This document shows, piece after piece, positions 27,073 to 36,031 of a stretch of DNA of 64,000 nucleotides. This stretch comes from Microbacterium limosum (GTDB lineage: Bacteria > Actinomycetota > Actinomycetes > Actinomycetales > Microbacteriaceae). Made by a program: the position numbers and the translations under genes. Positions within the stretch are counted from its first letter, which is position 1; the number at the start of each line of letters is the position of its first letter. The stretch spans positions 1-64,000 of the forward strand of contig NZ_CP137080.1 of NCBI RefSeq assembly GCF_036324365.1, written 5' to 3'. The notes under the pieces are model-generated. The model made no database searches. It was given only the letters and a program-made list of their open reading frames with translations, and was not told where the DNA came from.

Positions 27073-29142
27073 TCACCCGTGGCGCACCATGTCGATCCCG
27101 GCCGCGGCGAACTGGCGGAGCGTGGCGTCGGGGAGGAAGGCCCGGGTGAGCCCGGCGGCGATCACCGGCAGGTCGCCCTCGTCGCGGTACAGGAGGTAGA
27201 TCGGCTCGTAGCGAGGGTTGAACTTGGTCTTGAACCGATGCAGGGAGCGGAACCCGTAGACGGGCTCGAGCGCCTCGGACAACGACGACAGCAACCCGGC
27301 GATCGCGCCCTCGTCGCGTGTGGCCTCGTGGGCCAGGGGGGCGCCCGACAGCGACAGGACGCTCGCCCCCTCCGCCGCGAAGTCGCGCGCGGATGCCCCG
27401 ATCAGATACTCCATCACCGGCCCGAAACCGCCCTCGCGCCGACGCATGAGATCGAGGGTCCAGCCGCGGATCGTCCCCTCCGGCCCGAAGACCGGCAGCC
27501 ACGAGAGGAACCCGTCGACGTCGCCGTTGGGCGCGATCGCGAGCGCCAGGCGCACCTCGGGGTCCTCCGCCTCCTGCAGGGTGCCCAGCGTGAAGCGCAT
27601 CTCGGGCAGGCCCTTGTCGCCGACCCAGGACTCCGAGATGGCGCGGATCTGCTGGCGCACACCCCACGGCTCGTCGCCGAGGCGGGTCAGGCGGAACGAC
27701 ATCCCGTCGCGCTCGCCGCGGTTGAGGGCCTGGCGCACCGACGACCACGCCTTGCCGGTGAAGGCGAGGCCCTCGAGGTCGACGATCGTGTCGTCGGCGA
27801 TGATCAGCGATCGCCATCCGGCGGGCGCCGCGTCGTGTGTCGCCGCGCCGCAGCTGAAGAAGCAGGGCGCCAGACCGGCGTTCTCGCTCTCTCGCACGAA
27901 ATCGCGCACGGAACCGGGGATCGTCTCCGGAGCCCCGAGGGGATCGGCGAGGGCGATCGCCGCCCCCAGGCGCTCCTGGAAGGGGACGAGACCCCCCTCG
28001 GTGCGCAGGTAGCGCAGTCCGTCCCACGTGGCCATCCACGAAAGGGTCCCGCCGCCGTCGGCGCGGATCAGGTCGCGGACGTCGTCGGCGGTGACCGGCG
28101 CCTGGCCCGCGAAGCGCTTGCGACGGCGTACCCGGAACGCGCGGCGAGTCGCGATGAGGTAGACGCAGAAGCCCGCCCACAGGATCGTCGTGGCGAGGGT
28201 GGCGTCGGGATCGCCGTAGCCGTCGTGCATCTCCCGCGGTGCGGCGATGAACAGGGCGATGATCACCGCCGCCACCGCCAGGTTGACCCCCGACCAGATG
28301 ACGGAGAGCACCCACGCCCAGCGGCGGCCGCCTCGCAGGCCGCCGCCGACGAGCAGTATGACGACCGTGTCGATCGCGACGTCCAGCCAGGGCCCCGCGA
28401 GGGGCTCGGTGGGGCCGAACGGGCCGTCGGTGGGGAGCACGAGGGTGAGGATCTGGATGACGCCGAGCGAGACGATGATGGCGAACGCGAGCAGACGCTG
28501 CTCGCGCACCGTCGTGCGCTGGATGCGGAACGAGCGGTCGACGAAGAGCACCAGCAGGATCGCGAAGGCGTGCTCGACGTCTGCGAGGTCGCCGAGCAGG
28601 AACATGCTGATCGCGGCATACGCGAAGACGATCACCCAGCCGCGCTGCCGCCAGGGCGCCGCGAGGAGGCCGATCGCGGCCGCGATGCAGGCCATCGAGC
28701 CGCCCGACGGTCCGACATCCAGCTGCAGCGCCAGGGCGTCCGCCCAGGGCCACGGCAGCAGGCTCCCCAGCATGAGGAATGCGGACGCGGCGAAGATCGC
28801 GAACAGTTGACCGAAGGCGAAGTAGAGCAGGGCGACGCGGGAGCCCCGGCGCCACTCGAGGTACGCCATCCCGGCGAAGCTGAGGAGCGTGGGGATGTAC
28901 ACCAGAGGGTGCGCGACGAAGAAGGTGCCGGTGAGGGGCGTCCACCAGCGACCCTGCTCGAGGGCGGGCAGGCCGTAGGCGATCGCGTCGAACCAGGGCT
29001 GCTCGCGAGTCGGCACCCAAAGTCCCTGACCTATCGCGCCGACCGCGATCAGGAGGAGGACGAGCGCGAGCGTGGCGGGGATGCGGTGCAGCACTCGCGC
29101 CGCGCGCGAGGGAGGGGATGCCGTGGCGGGGGACGCGGTCAC
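27073..29142 (-). CDS. Membrane protein with rhomboid-like domain and DUF2156 (aminoacyl-phosphatidylglycerol synthase-type) domain
   Basis: This 689-residue protein combines two parts. The N-terminal half (about residues 20-370) has many membrane helices; its first six contain RWWTPLTGTFF, then YIPTLLSFAGMAYLEWRRGS and VGPSGGSMA, which mirror the rhomboid pattern (GxSG-like). The C-terminal half (about 385-689) is a DUF2156 domain, related to the MprF/LysX-type transferase that moves an amino acid from tRNA to phosphatidylglycerol, with GFLSWLPVFGPEGTIRGW and FRSLHRFKTKFNPRYEPIYL. It is expected to alter membrane charge and resistance to cationic peptides. GTG start, TAGCCT box 7 nt upstream. 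Confidence 0.82.
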   Translation of the reverse strand: MTASPATASPPSRAARVLHRIPATLALVLLLIAVGAIGQGLWVPTREQPWFDAIAYGLPALEQGRWWTPLTGTFFVAHPLVYIPTLLSFAGMAYLEWRRGSRVALLYFAFGQLFAIFAASAFLMLGSLLPWPWADALALQLDVGPSGGSMACIAAAIGLLAAPWRQRGWVIVFAYAAISMFLLGDLADVEHAFAILLVLFVDRSFRIQRTTVREQRLLAFAIIVSLGVIQILTLVLPTDGPFGPTEPLAGPWLDVAIDTVVILLVGGGLRGGRRWAWVLSVIWSGVNLAVAAVIIALFIAAPREMHDGYGDPDATLATTILWAGFCVYLIATRRAFRVRRRKRFAGQAPVTADDVRDLIRADGGGTLSWMATWDGLRYLRTEGGLVPFQERLGAAIALADPLGAPETIPGSVRDFVRESENAGLAPCFFSCGAATHDAAPAGWRSLIIADDTIVDLEGLAFTGKAWSSVRQALNRGERDGMSFRLTRLGDEPWGVRQQIRAISESWVGDKGLPEMRFTLGTLQEAEDPEVRLALAIAPNGDVDGFLSWLPVFGPEGTIRGWTLDLMRRREGGFGPVMEYLIGASARDFAAEGASVLSLSGAPLAHEATRDEGAIAGLLSSLSEALEPVYGFRSLHRFKTKFNPRYEPIYLLYRDEGDLPVIAAGLTRAFLPDATLRQFAAAGIDMVRHG

Positions 29143-29149
29143 GCGCCCC

Positions 29150-29155
29150 AGGCTA
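29150..29155 (-). promoter_or_regulatory. -10 box for a leaderless DUF2156-protein transcript
   Basis: Minus-strand TAGCCT ends 7 nt before the GTG at 29142 and overlaps the stop codon of the upstream HAD gene. Confidence 0.38.
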
Positions 29156-29830
29156 GCGAGCCGGGGGTAGCAGGAGGGAGCGAAGCGCCGAGACGTCGTC
29201 GGCGACCGCAGCCGCGCCCTCGGACTCGTGCGGCCAGCTGAAGCCCCACCGCACGAAGATGACGGGCAGGCCGTGCTCGGCGCCGCCCTCGACGTCGTGG
29301 TGCCGGTCGCCGACGAGCACGGGTCGCGAGGTGTCGATGCCCGCGGCATCCAGGCGTCGCAGCGCCTCGGCGACGATGTCGGCCTTGCGGCTCAGCGTGC
29401 GCTCGTCGGGCGTCGCGCCCACGAGGGTCGCGAAGCAGGGCTCGAGGGCGAAATGCTCCATGAGTATGCGCACCTGGCGTTCCGGCTTGCTGCTCGCGGT
29501 CGCCTGCGGCACACCGGCATCCGAAAGCTCGTGGATGAGGTCGGCCATGCCGTCGAAAACCTTGGCTCCCGCGGTGAAGCCCTCCGCTGCGCCGAGCTCG
29601 CGGTACCAGCTGACGGCGGTGGCGGCCAGCTCGGGGTCCATGCCTGCCTGCGCCTGGAAGGACTCGAACATCGGGGGGCCGATCCAGTGAACCAGCTCGG
29701 CGCGGGTCGGCGCGGGTCGGCCGAAGTGCTCGAGGGTGGTCGTCAGCCGGCGCAGGATCCCCTCCGACGCATCGATGATCGTGCCGTCGACGTCCCAGAG
29801 GACGCAGGACCAGGGGGATTTCTCGGGCAT
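29153..29830 (-). CDS. HAD-superfamily hydrolase (phosphoglycolate phosphatase-like)
   Basis: A 225-residue HAD phosphatase of subfamily I: motif I DVDGTI (nucleophile and acid Asp), an alpha-helical cap, motif II in TASSKPE, the motif III Lys in the RKAD segment, and motif IV LVGDRHHDVEG. The length and the cap are like phosphoglycolate phosphatase (Gph) and its relatives, but substrate cannot be assigned. The ATG follows a TAGGCT box by 7 nt. Confidence 0.87.
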   Translation of the reverse strand: MPEKSPWSCVLWDVDGTIIDASEGILRRLTTTLEHFGRPAPTRAELVHWIGPPMFESFQAQAGMDPELAATAVSWYRELGAAEGFTAGAKVFDGMADLIHELSDAGVPQATASSKPERQVRILMEHFALEPCFATLVGATPDERTLSRKADIVAEALRRLDAAGIDTSRPVLVGDRHHDVEGGAEHGLPVIFVRWGFSWPHESEGAAAVADDVSALRSLLLPPAR

Positions 29831-29837
29831 GTCACCC

Positions 29838-29843
29838 AGCCTA
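29838..29843 (-). promoter_or_regulatory. -10 box for a leaderless HAD transcript
   Basis: Minus-strand TAGGCT lies 7 nt before the ATG at 29830. Confidence 0.38.
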
Positions 29844-29862
29844 TGGGGGCGGGCGGACGTGC

Positions 29863-30558
29863 TCAGAACAGCCGGGGCGCCCCGGAGTCGATCCCCTTCA
29901 TCTCGTCGTAGTCGAGAGTGAGGCAGCGGATGCCGCGGTCGGTGGCCAGCACGCGGGCCTGCGGCTTGATCTCCTGGGCCGCGAACACGCCGCGCACGGG
30001 AGCGAGATGGGGGTCGCGCCCCAGCAGCTCGAGGTAGCGGGTGAGCTGCTCGACGCCGTCGATGTCGCCGCGCCGTTTCACCTCCACCGCAATCGTGCCG
30101 CCGGCCGGGTCGCGCACGAGGAGGTCGACGGGTCCGATCGCGGTGGGGAACTCCCGCCGGACGAGGGCCACCCCTTCGCCGATCAGCCCCACCTGCTCGG
30201 CGAGCAGCCGCTGCAGGTCGGCCTCGACGCCGTCCTTCTGCAGCCCCGGGTCCATTCCCAGCTCATGGGCGGAGTCGTGCAGCACCTCGTAGATGCTGAC
30301 GAGGAGCGCGTCGCCGCTCTTGCCGTGGGTGACCCGCCACCGTTCGATGACGCCGACGGACGTAGCCTCCTCGTCGGGCTCCTCCCGCACGAGAGTGCAC
30401 GGCGGGCTCATCCAGTTGAGGGGCTTGTAGCTGCCGCCGTCGGAGTGCACGAGCAGGCTGCCGTCGCTCTTGTGCATCAGCAGACGCGTGGCGAGCGGGA
30501 GGTGGGCACTCAGACGACCGGAGTAATCGACGGAGCAGCGGGCGATGACGAGGCGCAC
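29863..30558 (-). CDS. nucS: Mismatch-repair endonuclease NucS/EndoMS
   Basis: NucS is the actinobacterial mismatch endonuclease that replaces MutS-MutL. The 231-residue protein has an N-terminal DNA-binding/dimerisation domain ([29 protein letters not shown]) and a RecB-like nuclease domain with active-site Asp in PVDLLVRD, the EVKRRG motif and QLTRYLELL. It ends GAPRLF, which fits the C-terminal beta-clamp-binding peptide needed for activity. The GTG start follows a TAGGCT box by 6 nt. The window contains the matching clamp gene dnaN. Confidence 0.95.
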   Translation of the reverse strand: MRLVIARCSVDYSGRLSAHLPLATRLLMHKSDGSLLVHSDGGSYKPLNWMSPPCTLVREEPDEEATSVGVIERWRVTHGKSGDALLVSIYEVLHDSAHELGMDPGLQKDGVEADLQRLLAEQVGLIGEGVALVRREFPTAIGPVDLLVRDPAGGTIAVEVKRRGDIDGVEQLTRYLELLGRDPHLAPVRGVFAAQEIKPQARVLATDRGIRCLTLDYDEMKGIDSGAPRLF

Positions 30559-30564
30559 CGCACG

Positions 30565-30570
30565 AGCCTA
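30565..30570 (-). promoter_or_regulatory. -10 box for a leaderless nucS transcript
   Basis: Minus-strand TAGGCT lies 6 nt before the nucS GTG and overlaps the stop codon of the MFS gene, so nucS probably has its own promoter. Confidence 0.4.
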
Positions 30571-31827
30571 ACGGCGCCGTCGGCGACGGGGGGACGTGTC
30601 GGCGGCGCTGCCCGCGAGGGGACGCGCGGCCCCCGAGGCGAAGCCCGACACCACGATGAGCGCGACGACCACGTACAGGGTGTTGAGCAGCCCGACGTGC
30701 TCGCTGATGAGGCCGAGGATCGGAGGGCCGCACAGGAACGCGACATAGCCGATCGTGGCCGCGGCGCTCACCCGCGCCGCCGCGCGCGCCGGGTCGTCCG
30801 CGGCTGCGGACATGCCGAGGGGGAATCCCAGCGACGTGCCCGCCCCCCACAGCGCCGCGCCGACGAACACCAGCGGCACCGTCGGCGCGAGGATGAAGAG
30901 GAGGAGCCCGAGGGCCGAGGTGAGAGCGAGCACGCGCAGCACGGCGACACGGCCGAAGCGGTCGACCAGCGGGCCGCCGAACAACCGCACGACGGTCATG
31001 CTCACGGAGAAGACGGCGAGCCCGACGGCTCCCAGGGCCTCCTCGCCGCCGTGTCCTTCCACGACGCCGAGCGCGAGCCAGTCGTTGGCCCCGCCCTCGG
31101 CGAACGACATGCCCAGCATGACCAGCCCGAGCGCATAGGTGCGCGGCTCGCGCCACGCGGAGAGCGCGACATCAAGCCGTGCGCGCCACCCCTGCGGCGC
31201 GGCCGGGTCGTCGGGGGCGTCGGGATCCATCGTGGCTGCGCGCGGGGGGACCTGCGCGATGCTGACGAGGGCGATCGCGCCGATCACCGCCGCGATCGCG
31301 AGCGTGTGTGCGAGGACGCCGGTGCCCGTGGCGGCTGCGAGGGCCCCGATGCCGGCCCCGATCACGGTCCCGAAGCTGAAGAAGGCGTGGAAGAGCGGCA
31401 GAATCGTCTTCTGCACCTGCTTCTCGATGGCCGCGCCCTCGACGTTCATCATCACGTCCACTGCCCCGTTGCCGAGGCCGAAGAGGACCAGCCCGAGCAC
31501 GACGACGGCGTAGGACGGCACGAGGTCGGTGCCGATGCCGATGGTGGCGACGCCCGCGCCGAAGGTGAGCATCGCGCCGAGCATCCCGCGCCGGGCACCG
31601 AAGCGGGCGAGGATGACGGAGCTGAGCGAGAGTCCCGCGATCGAGGCGATGCCCGCCATCAGGAGCATGAGACCGACCTGGATGTTGTCGATGCCGAGGG
31701 CGTCCTTGATCGCGGGCACCCGCGACGCCCAGGTGGCGATCGAGAGGCCGCTGGCCGTGAAGATCGCGAAGATCGCCAGGCGCCACCGGCGCAGGGTCGT
31801 CTCAGCGAGGGGGGAAGCGGTGCTCAC
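30568..31827 (-). CDS. MFS transporter
   Basis: A 419-residue major facilitator with 12 predicted helices in two halves, the loop 2-3 motif as ARFGARRGML and the equivalent DRFGRVAVLR in the second half, separated by a hydrophilic linker near residues 200-220. It resembles FucP/YcaD-type sugar or drug exporters, but the substrate is not evident. The GTG start is followed back by a TATACT -10 that overlaps a palindromic operator, so it is probably repressed by the divergent LacI-type regulator. Confidence 0.88.
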   Translation of the reverse strand: MSTASPLAETTLRRWRLAIFAIFTASGLSIATWASRVPAIKDALGIDNIQVGLMLLMAGIASIAGLSLSSVILARFGARRGMLGAMLTFGAGVATIGIGTDLVPSYAVVVLGLVLFGLGNGAVDVMMNVEGAAIEKQVQKTILPLFHAFFSFGTVIGAGIGALAAATGTGVLAHTLAIAAVIGAIALVSIAQVPPRAATMDPDAPDDPAAPQGWRARLDVALSAWREPRTYALGLVMLGMSFAEGGANDWLALGVVEGHGGEEALGAVGLAVFSVSMTVVRLFGGPLVDRFGRVAVLRVLALTSALGLLLFILAPTVPLVFVGAALWGAGTSLGFPLGMSAAADDPARAAARVSAAATIGYVAFLCGPPILGLISEHVGLLNTLYVVVALIVVSGFASGAARPLAGSAADTSPRRRRRR

Positions 31828-31833
31828 CGCGCC

Positions 31834-31855
31834 AGTATATCGAATCGATTCGATA
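31834..31855 (-). promoter_or_regulatory. Leaderless MFS promoter overlapping a perfect LacI-type operator
   Basis: Minus-strand TATACT (31834-31839) ends 6 nt before the MFS GTG. It overlaps the 18-bp perfect palindrome TATCGAATCGATTCGATA (31838-31855), which has the central CG of LacI-family operators. The divergent lacI-type gene starts at 31927, so this is very likely its binding site, with repression by occlusion of the -10. Confidence 0.75.
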
Positions 31856-31926
31856 CCTGCGCCGAAGGGGGCTACCATCGAGGAACCGCACCCCGATCCC
31901 GGCGCGATCCGCTCGACGGAGGAATC

Positions 31927-32994
31927 ATGGCGTCAAGACGCCCGACGATCGCCGACGTGGCACAGGCCGCAGGCGTGTCCCCGTCGACCGCGTCCCTGGT
32001 CTTCAGTGGCCGCGGCAGGGTGAGCGACGCGACCCGTGATCGAGTGCTCGCCGCGGCGAGCGAACTCGACTACACGGGTCCGGACCCCCGCGCGGCGTCG
32101 CTGCGGCGCGGTCGCAGCGGCGTCGTCGGCGTCGTCTTCGAGGGGCGCCTCGGCAGCGCCTTCCTCGATCCGGTCAACACCGTGATGATGGACGGCCTGG
32201 CCGAGGGGGTCGCGCCCCTGGGTGCCGGACTGCTGCTGCTGCGGGACGATGCCCCGGCGGAGACGATCGACGGCCCACCGCCCGCGTCGCTCGAGACGGC
32301 CCCCGTCGACGCCGTCGTGCTGGTCGGATGCAGCGGACGCCTCACGCAGTCGCTCGACACGGTGCGCCGTCGCGGCATCCCCGTCGTGGTGATCGAGGGG
32401 GATGCGGGAGACGGGATCCCGCGCATCGAGCTCGACAACACGGAGGCGCAGCGGCAGGCCGCCAGTCACCTGCGCACGCTCGGGCACGAGCGCGTGACGA
32501 TCCTCACCCTGCCCTGGACGGCCGAACGGGTGGCGGGGTGGCACGACGCCTCGCGGGAGCGACCCGTCGTCGACGTGACGCGCGACAGGCTCGCGGGTGC
32601 GCGCGACGTGTATCCGGATGCCGCGGTGTTCGCGGCGCGGGAAAGCACGATCGATGCGGGTGTGGAGGCCGCCCGCGTCATCCTCGGCACCGAACCGGGC
32701 GATGCGCCCACCGCGGTCATCGCGCAGAGCGATCTGCTCGCGGCGGGAGTCATCCGCGCCGCCGTCCAGCGCGGGCTGCGGATTCCGGAGGACCTGAGCG
32801 TCACGGGCTTCGATGGCGTGCGGCTCGACGGCTTCGCGCCCTATGTGCTGACCACGCTGGAGCAGCCCGCCGCCGCGAAGGGCCGCGCCGCCGGTAAGGC
32901 GGTGGCGCGGATGCTGGCGGGCGACGTGGCGCCCTCGATCCGGTTCACCTGCGCGTTCCGCGCGGGCAATACGACCGCTCCTCCGCGCGGCTGA
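31927..32994 (+). CDS. LacI-family transcriptional repressor
   Basis: The 355-residue protein has the LacI helix-turn-helix and hinge (about residues 5-60; TIADVAQAAGVSPSTASLVF) and a periplasmic-binding-like effector domain ending VTGFDGVRLDGFAPYVLTTLEQP. Effector is unknown. GGAGGAA at 31918-31924 precedes the ATG. It is divergent from the MFS gene with a perfect palindrome between them, so it most likely represses that gene. The N-terminal PSTAS variant (usually PATVS) is a small oddity in the recognition helix. Confidence 0.93.
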   Translation: MASRRPTIADVAQAAGVSPSTASLVFSGRGRVSDATRDRVLAAASELDYTGPDPRAASLRRGRSGVVGVVFEGRLGSAFLDPVNTVMMDGLAEGVAPLGAGLLLLRDDAPAETIDGPPPASLETAPVDAVVLVGCSGRLTQSLDTVRRRGIPVVVIEGDAGDGIPRIELDNTEAQRQAASHLRTLGHERVTILTLPWTAERVAGWHDASRERPVVDVTRDRLAGARDVYPDAAVFAARESTIDAGVEAARVILGTEPGDAPTAVIAQSDLLAAGVIRAAVQRGLRIPEDLSVTGFDGVRLDGFAPYVLTTLEQPAAAKGRAAGKAVARMLAGDVAPSIRFTCAFRAGNTTAPPRG

Positions 32995-33000
32995 GTCCCG

Positions 33001-33026
33001 GCCCCGCCTCGACCCGAGGGCGGGGC
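33001..33026 (+). terminator. GC-rich hairpin after the lacI-type gene
   Basis: GCCCCGCC (33001-33008) pairs with GGCGGGGC (33019-33026) seven bases after the stop codon. There is no T-tract, so it would be an atypical actinobacterial terminator. Confidence 0.35.
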
Positions 33027-33043
33027 GCCTGCGGGCGGTCCCG

Positions 33044-33049
33044 TAGGAT
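33044..33049 (+). promoter_or_regulatory. Putative -10 box of the mrp operon
   Basis: TAGGAT lies 57 nt upstream of the mrpA ATG. GAGGAG at 33094-33099 is the ribosome binding site. Confidence 0.35.
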
Positions 33050-33106
33050 GGGAGGACGACGCCCGCCCCGAGCCACCGCCGGGCCGACGAGACCGAGGAG
33101 ACGCCC

Positions 33107-36031
33107 ATGCTGCTGATCCTCGCGCTGTTCTGCCTGACGCCGCTGCTGATGCCGGTGCTCGTCCGCTGGATGGGGGCGCGAGCGTTCTACGTGTCGGCGC
33201 TCATCACGGCCGGCGCGTTCGCCCACGCCGTGGTGCTGGGTCCGGAGGTGATTGCGGGCGGTATTCCGTTCGAGACATATCACTGGATCCCCACGCTCGA
33301 TATCCAGATCTCGATGCGGATGGACGTGCTCGGCTGGATCATGACGCTCGTCGTCACCGGCGTGGGGGCGCTGGTCATGCTCTACTGCCGCTGGTACTTC
33401 CGAGGGAAGACGGAGGGGCTCGGGCAGTTCTCCGCCGTCCTGCTGGCCTTCGCGGGCGCGATGTACGGGCTGGTGCTGACCGACGACATCGTCGTGCTCG
33501 TGATGTTCTGGGAGATCACGAGCGTTCTCTCGTACCTTCTCATCGGCTACTACCACCGGCGCGCTGGCAGCCGCCGCTCGGCCCTCCAGGCGCTCCTGGT
33601 GACGACCCTGGGCGGACTGGTCATGCTGATCGGGGTCGTGCTGATCGTCGTCGACACGGGCACGTCGAGCCTCTCCACGATCCTGTCCCTGGCGCCCGCC
33701 GGACCGGTGATCGACGCCGCCCTCGTGCTGCTGCTCGTCGGCGCCCTCAGCAAGTCCGCCATCTTCCCGTTCCACTTCTGGCTGCCGGGCGCGATGGCCG
33801 CACCCACCCCCGTCAGCGCTTACCTGCACGCCGCGGCGATGGTGAAGGCGGGCATCTATCTCATCGCCCGGCTGGCTCCCGTCTTCGCGGACGCACCGGT
33901 CTGGCGGCCGCTCGTCATCGGCCTCGGCGTCTTCACGATGCTGCTCGGGGGCTTCCAGGCGCTCCGCGAGCGCGACCTGAAGCGCATCCTCGCGTTCGGG
34001 ACGGTCAGCCAGCTGGGCTTCCTCACGGTCGTCCTGGGCTTGGGCACGAGGGACGCCGCGCTCGCCGGGCTCGCGCTGCTGCTCGCCCACGCCCTCTTCA
34101 AGTCCTGCCTCTTCCTCGTCGTGGGAGTCATCGACCGCCAGCTGTCCACGCGCGATGTCGACGAGCTGTCGGGCCTGTGGCGGCAGGCGCCCACCCTCGC
34201 CATCACGTCTGCCGTCGCCATCGCCTCGATGGCCGGGGTGATACCCACGCTCGGCTTCGTCGCGAAGGAGGGCGCGCTCACGGCCCTGCTGGATGCCGCG
34301 ACGGCGGGGGACGCGTGGGGACTGGTCGCCCTCATCGGCGTGGTCCTCGGATCGGCGCTGACGGCGGCCTATGGACTCCGCTTCCTCTGGGGCGCCTTCG
34401 CGACCAAGCGCGGGGTCGCCCCGACGGCGTGGCCGGACCCGCCCCTCGGCTTCCTCTCCGCGCCCGTCGCGCTCGCGGCCCTTACGCTCGCCGGCGGATT
34501 CGCCGCCCCCTGGCTGGACGTCGCCCTCACGCCCTACGCCGACACCGCGCCCGCCGCGCCGGCCGGCGTCGCCGCGCCCGAGTACGCCTACCATCTCGCG
34601 CTCTGGCACGGTCTAGAGCCGGCGCTCTTCCTCTCCCTCGGCACGCTGATCGTGGGGGCCGTGGTCTTCTGGCTCGCCCTGCGAGTCGGCTTCGACCGAC
34701 GCACGCGGGCGTTGCCCGTCACGGCCGCCGACATCTACAACATGGCGCTGCGAACGGTCGACCGGCTCTCCGTCATCACCACGACCTTCACGCAGCGCGG
34801 CTCGCTCCCGATCTACGTCGGCACGATCTTCGTCGTCCTGGTGGCCGCCGAAGGCACCGTCATCCTCGCCTCTCCGACGTGGCGCGCCCAGCTGGAGGCC
34901 TGGCAGTCGCCGTGGCAGCTGCTCGTCGCCCCCGTCATGATCGCCGCCGGCATCTTCGCGGTGCGGGCGCGCAAGCGCTTCTCGGGCGTCGTGCTCGTCT
35001 CGGGCACGGGGCTCGGGATGGTCGTCCTCTTCGCCACGAGCGGGGCGCCCGACCTCGCGCTCACGCAGGTGCTGATCGAGACCGTGACACTCGTGGCCTT
35101 CGCCCTCGTGCTGCGCCGGCTCCCGGCCCGCATGGGCGATCACAACGCCTCCGTCGCGCCCATCTTCCGCGGCGTGCTCGCTCTCGCCGTCGGCGCGACG
35201 ATGGCGATGATCGCGATCATCGCGACCGGCGCCCGGATCCACGTTCCGATCTCGGAGCCGTGGCCCGAGCTGGCCTACGAGATCGGTTACGGCCAGAACG
35301 TCGTCAACGTCGCGCTGGTCGACATCCGCGGGTGGGACACGATGGGCGAGCTGTCGGTGCTCATCCTCGCGGCGACGGGTGTGGCATCCCTCGTCTTCGT
35401 CACCAACCGCTCGGACAACCTGCAGTCCCTCACCTCGGGTCTTCCCGTCGCGCCTCGCCGCCGTTCCCGGCGTCCGCTCGTCGAGACGGTCGACGGGCCG
35501 CGCCCCCAGACCGGAGCGACCCCGACGCAGCCGCGCACGTGGCTGCTCGGCGGGCAGCGACTGCGGCCGGAGAGCCGGTCGCTCATCCTCGAGGTCGTCG
35601 TGCGGGTGCTCTTCCACTCGATCATCGTCGTCTCGATCGATCTTCTGTTCGCCGGCCACAACCTCCCCGGTGGAGGCTTCGCGGGCGGGCTGGTCGCGGG
35701 CATGGCGCTCGTCATGCGCTACGTCGCGGGAGGCCGGTACGAACTCGGGGTGGCGGCGCCCACCGACGCCGGAATGCTCCTCGGCGTCGGCATGACGATC
35801 GCCGTCAGCTGCGCCATCGTCCCCCTCTTCTTCGGTGCGGCCCCCCTCACGAGCACGTACTGGGAGGGCGAGCTGCCGCTGCTCGGCCACGTGGAGTTCG
35901 TCACGACGACGATCTTCGACGTCGGGGTCTACCTGGTCGTCATCGGCCTCGTGCTCGACGTGCTGCGCAGCCTCGGTGCCGAGGTCGACCGGCAGGCGCA
36001 GTCGGCCCGCCGGCAGGAGGTGAGCGTCTGA
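33107..36031 (+). CDS. mrpA: Mrp Na+/H+ antiporter subunit A fused to subunit B
   Basis: MrpA is the large NuoL-like subunit of the multi-subunit cation/proton antiporter. The 974-residue product has the NuoL core (VMFWEITSVLSYLLIG; KSAIFPFHFWLPGAMAAPTP with the channel Lys; ERDLKRILAFGTVSQLGF), a DUF4040 segment, and, from about residue 810, a complete MnhB domain (FHSIIVVSIDLLFAGHNLPG). No free mrpB gene is present, so the fusion supplies it. The gene heads a six-gene operon for Na+ and pH homeostasis. Confidence 0.95.
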   Translation: MLLILALFCLTPLLMPVLVRWMGARAFYVSALITAGAFAHAVVLGPEVIAGGIPFETYHWIPTLDIQISMRMDVLGWIMTLVVTGVGALVMLYCRWYFRGKTEGLGQFSAVLLAFAGAMYGLVLTDDIVVLVMFWEITSVLSYLLIGYYHRRAGSRRSALQALLVTTLGGLVMLIGVVLIVVDTGTSSLSTILSLAPAGPVIDAALVLLLVGALSKSAIFPFHFWLPGAMAAPTPVSAYLHAAAMVKAGIYLIARLAPVFADAPVWRPLVIGLGVFTMLLGGFQALRERDLKRILAFGTVSQLGFLTVVLGLGTRDAALAGLALLLAHALFKSCLFLVVGVIDRQLSTRDVDELSGLWRQAPTLAITSAVAIASMAGVIPTLGFVAKEGALTALLDAATAGDAWGLVALIGVVLGSALTAAYGLRFLWGAFATKRGVAPTAWPDPPLGFLSAPVALAALTLAGGFAAPWLDVALTPYADTAPAAPAGVAAPEYAYHLALWHGLEPALFLSLGTLIVGAVVFWLALRVGFDRRTRALPVTAADIYNMALRTVDRLSVITTTFTQRGSLPIYVGTIFVVLVAAEGTVILASPTWRAQLEAWQSPWQLLVAPVMIAAGIFAVRARKRFSGVVLVSGTGLGMVVLFATSGAPDLALTQVLIETVTLVAFALVLRRLPARMGDHNASVAPIFRGVLALAVGATMAMIAIIATGARIHVPISEPWPELAYEIGYGQNVVNVALVDIRGWDTMGELSVLILAATGVASLVFVTNRSDNLQSLTSGLPVAPRRRSRRPLVETVDGPRPQTGATPTQPRTWLLGGQRLRPESRSLILEVVVRVLFHSIIVVSIDLLFAGHNLPGGGFAGGLVAGMALVMRYVAGGRYELGVAAPTDAGMLLGVGMTIAVSCAIVPLFFGAAPLTSTYWEGELPLLGHVEFVTTTIFDVGVYLVVIGLVLDVLRSLGAEVDRQAQSARRQEVSV

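Noticed and set aside
30007..31926. Upstream in-frame extension of the lacI-type gene on the plus strand
   Set aside because: It is antisense to nucS and the MFS gene, with Arg/Gly/Glu-rich shadow composition; the lacI N terminus and GGAGGAA clearly begin at 31927.
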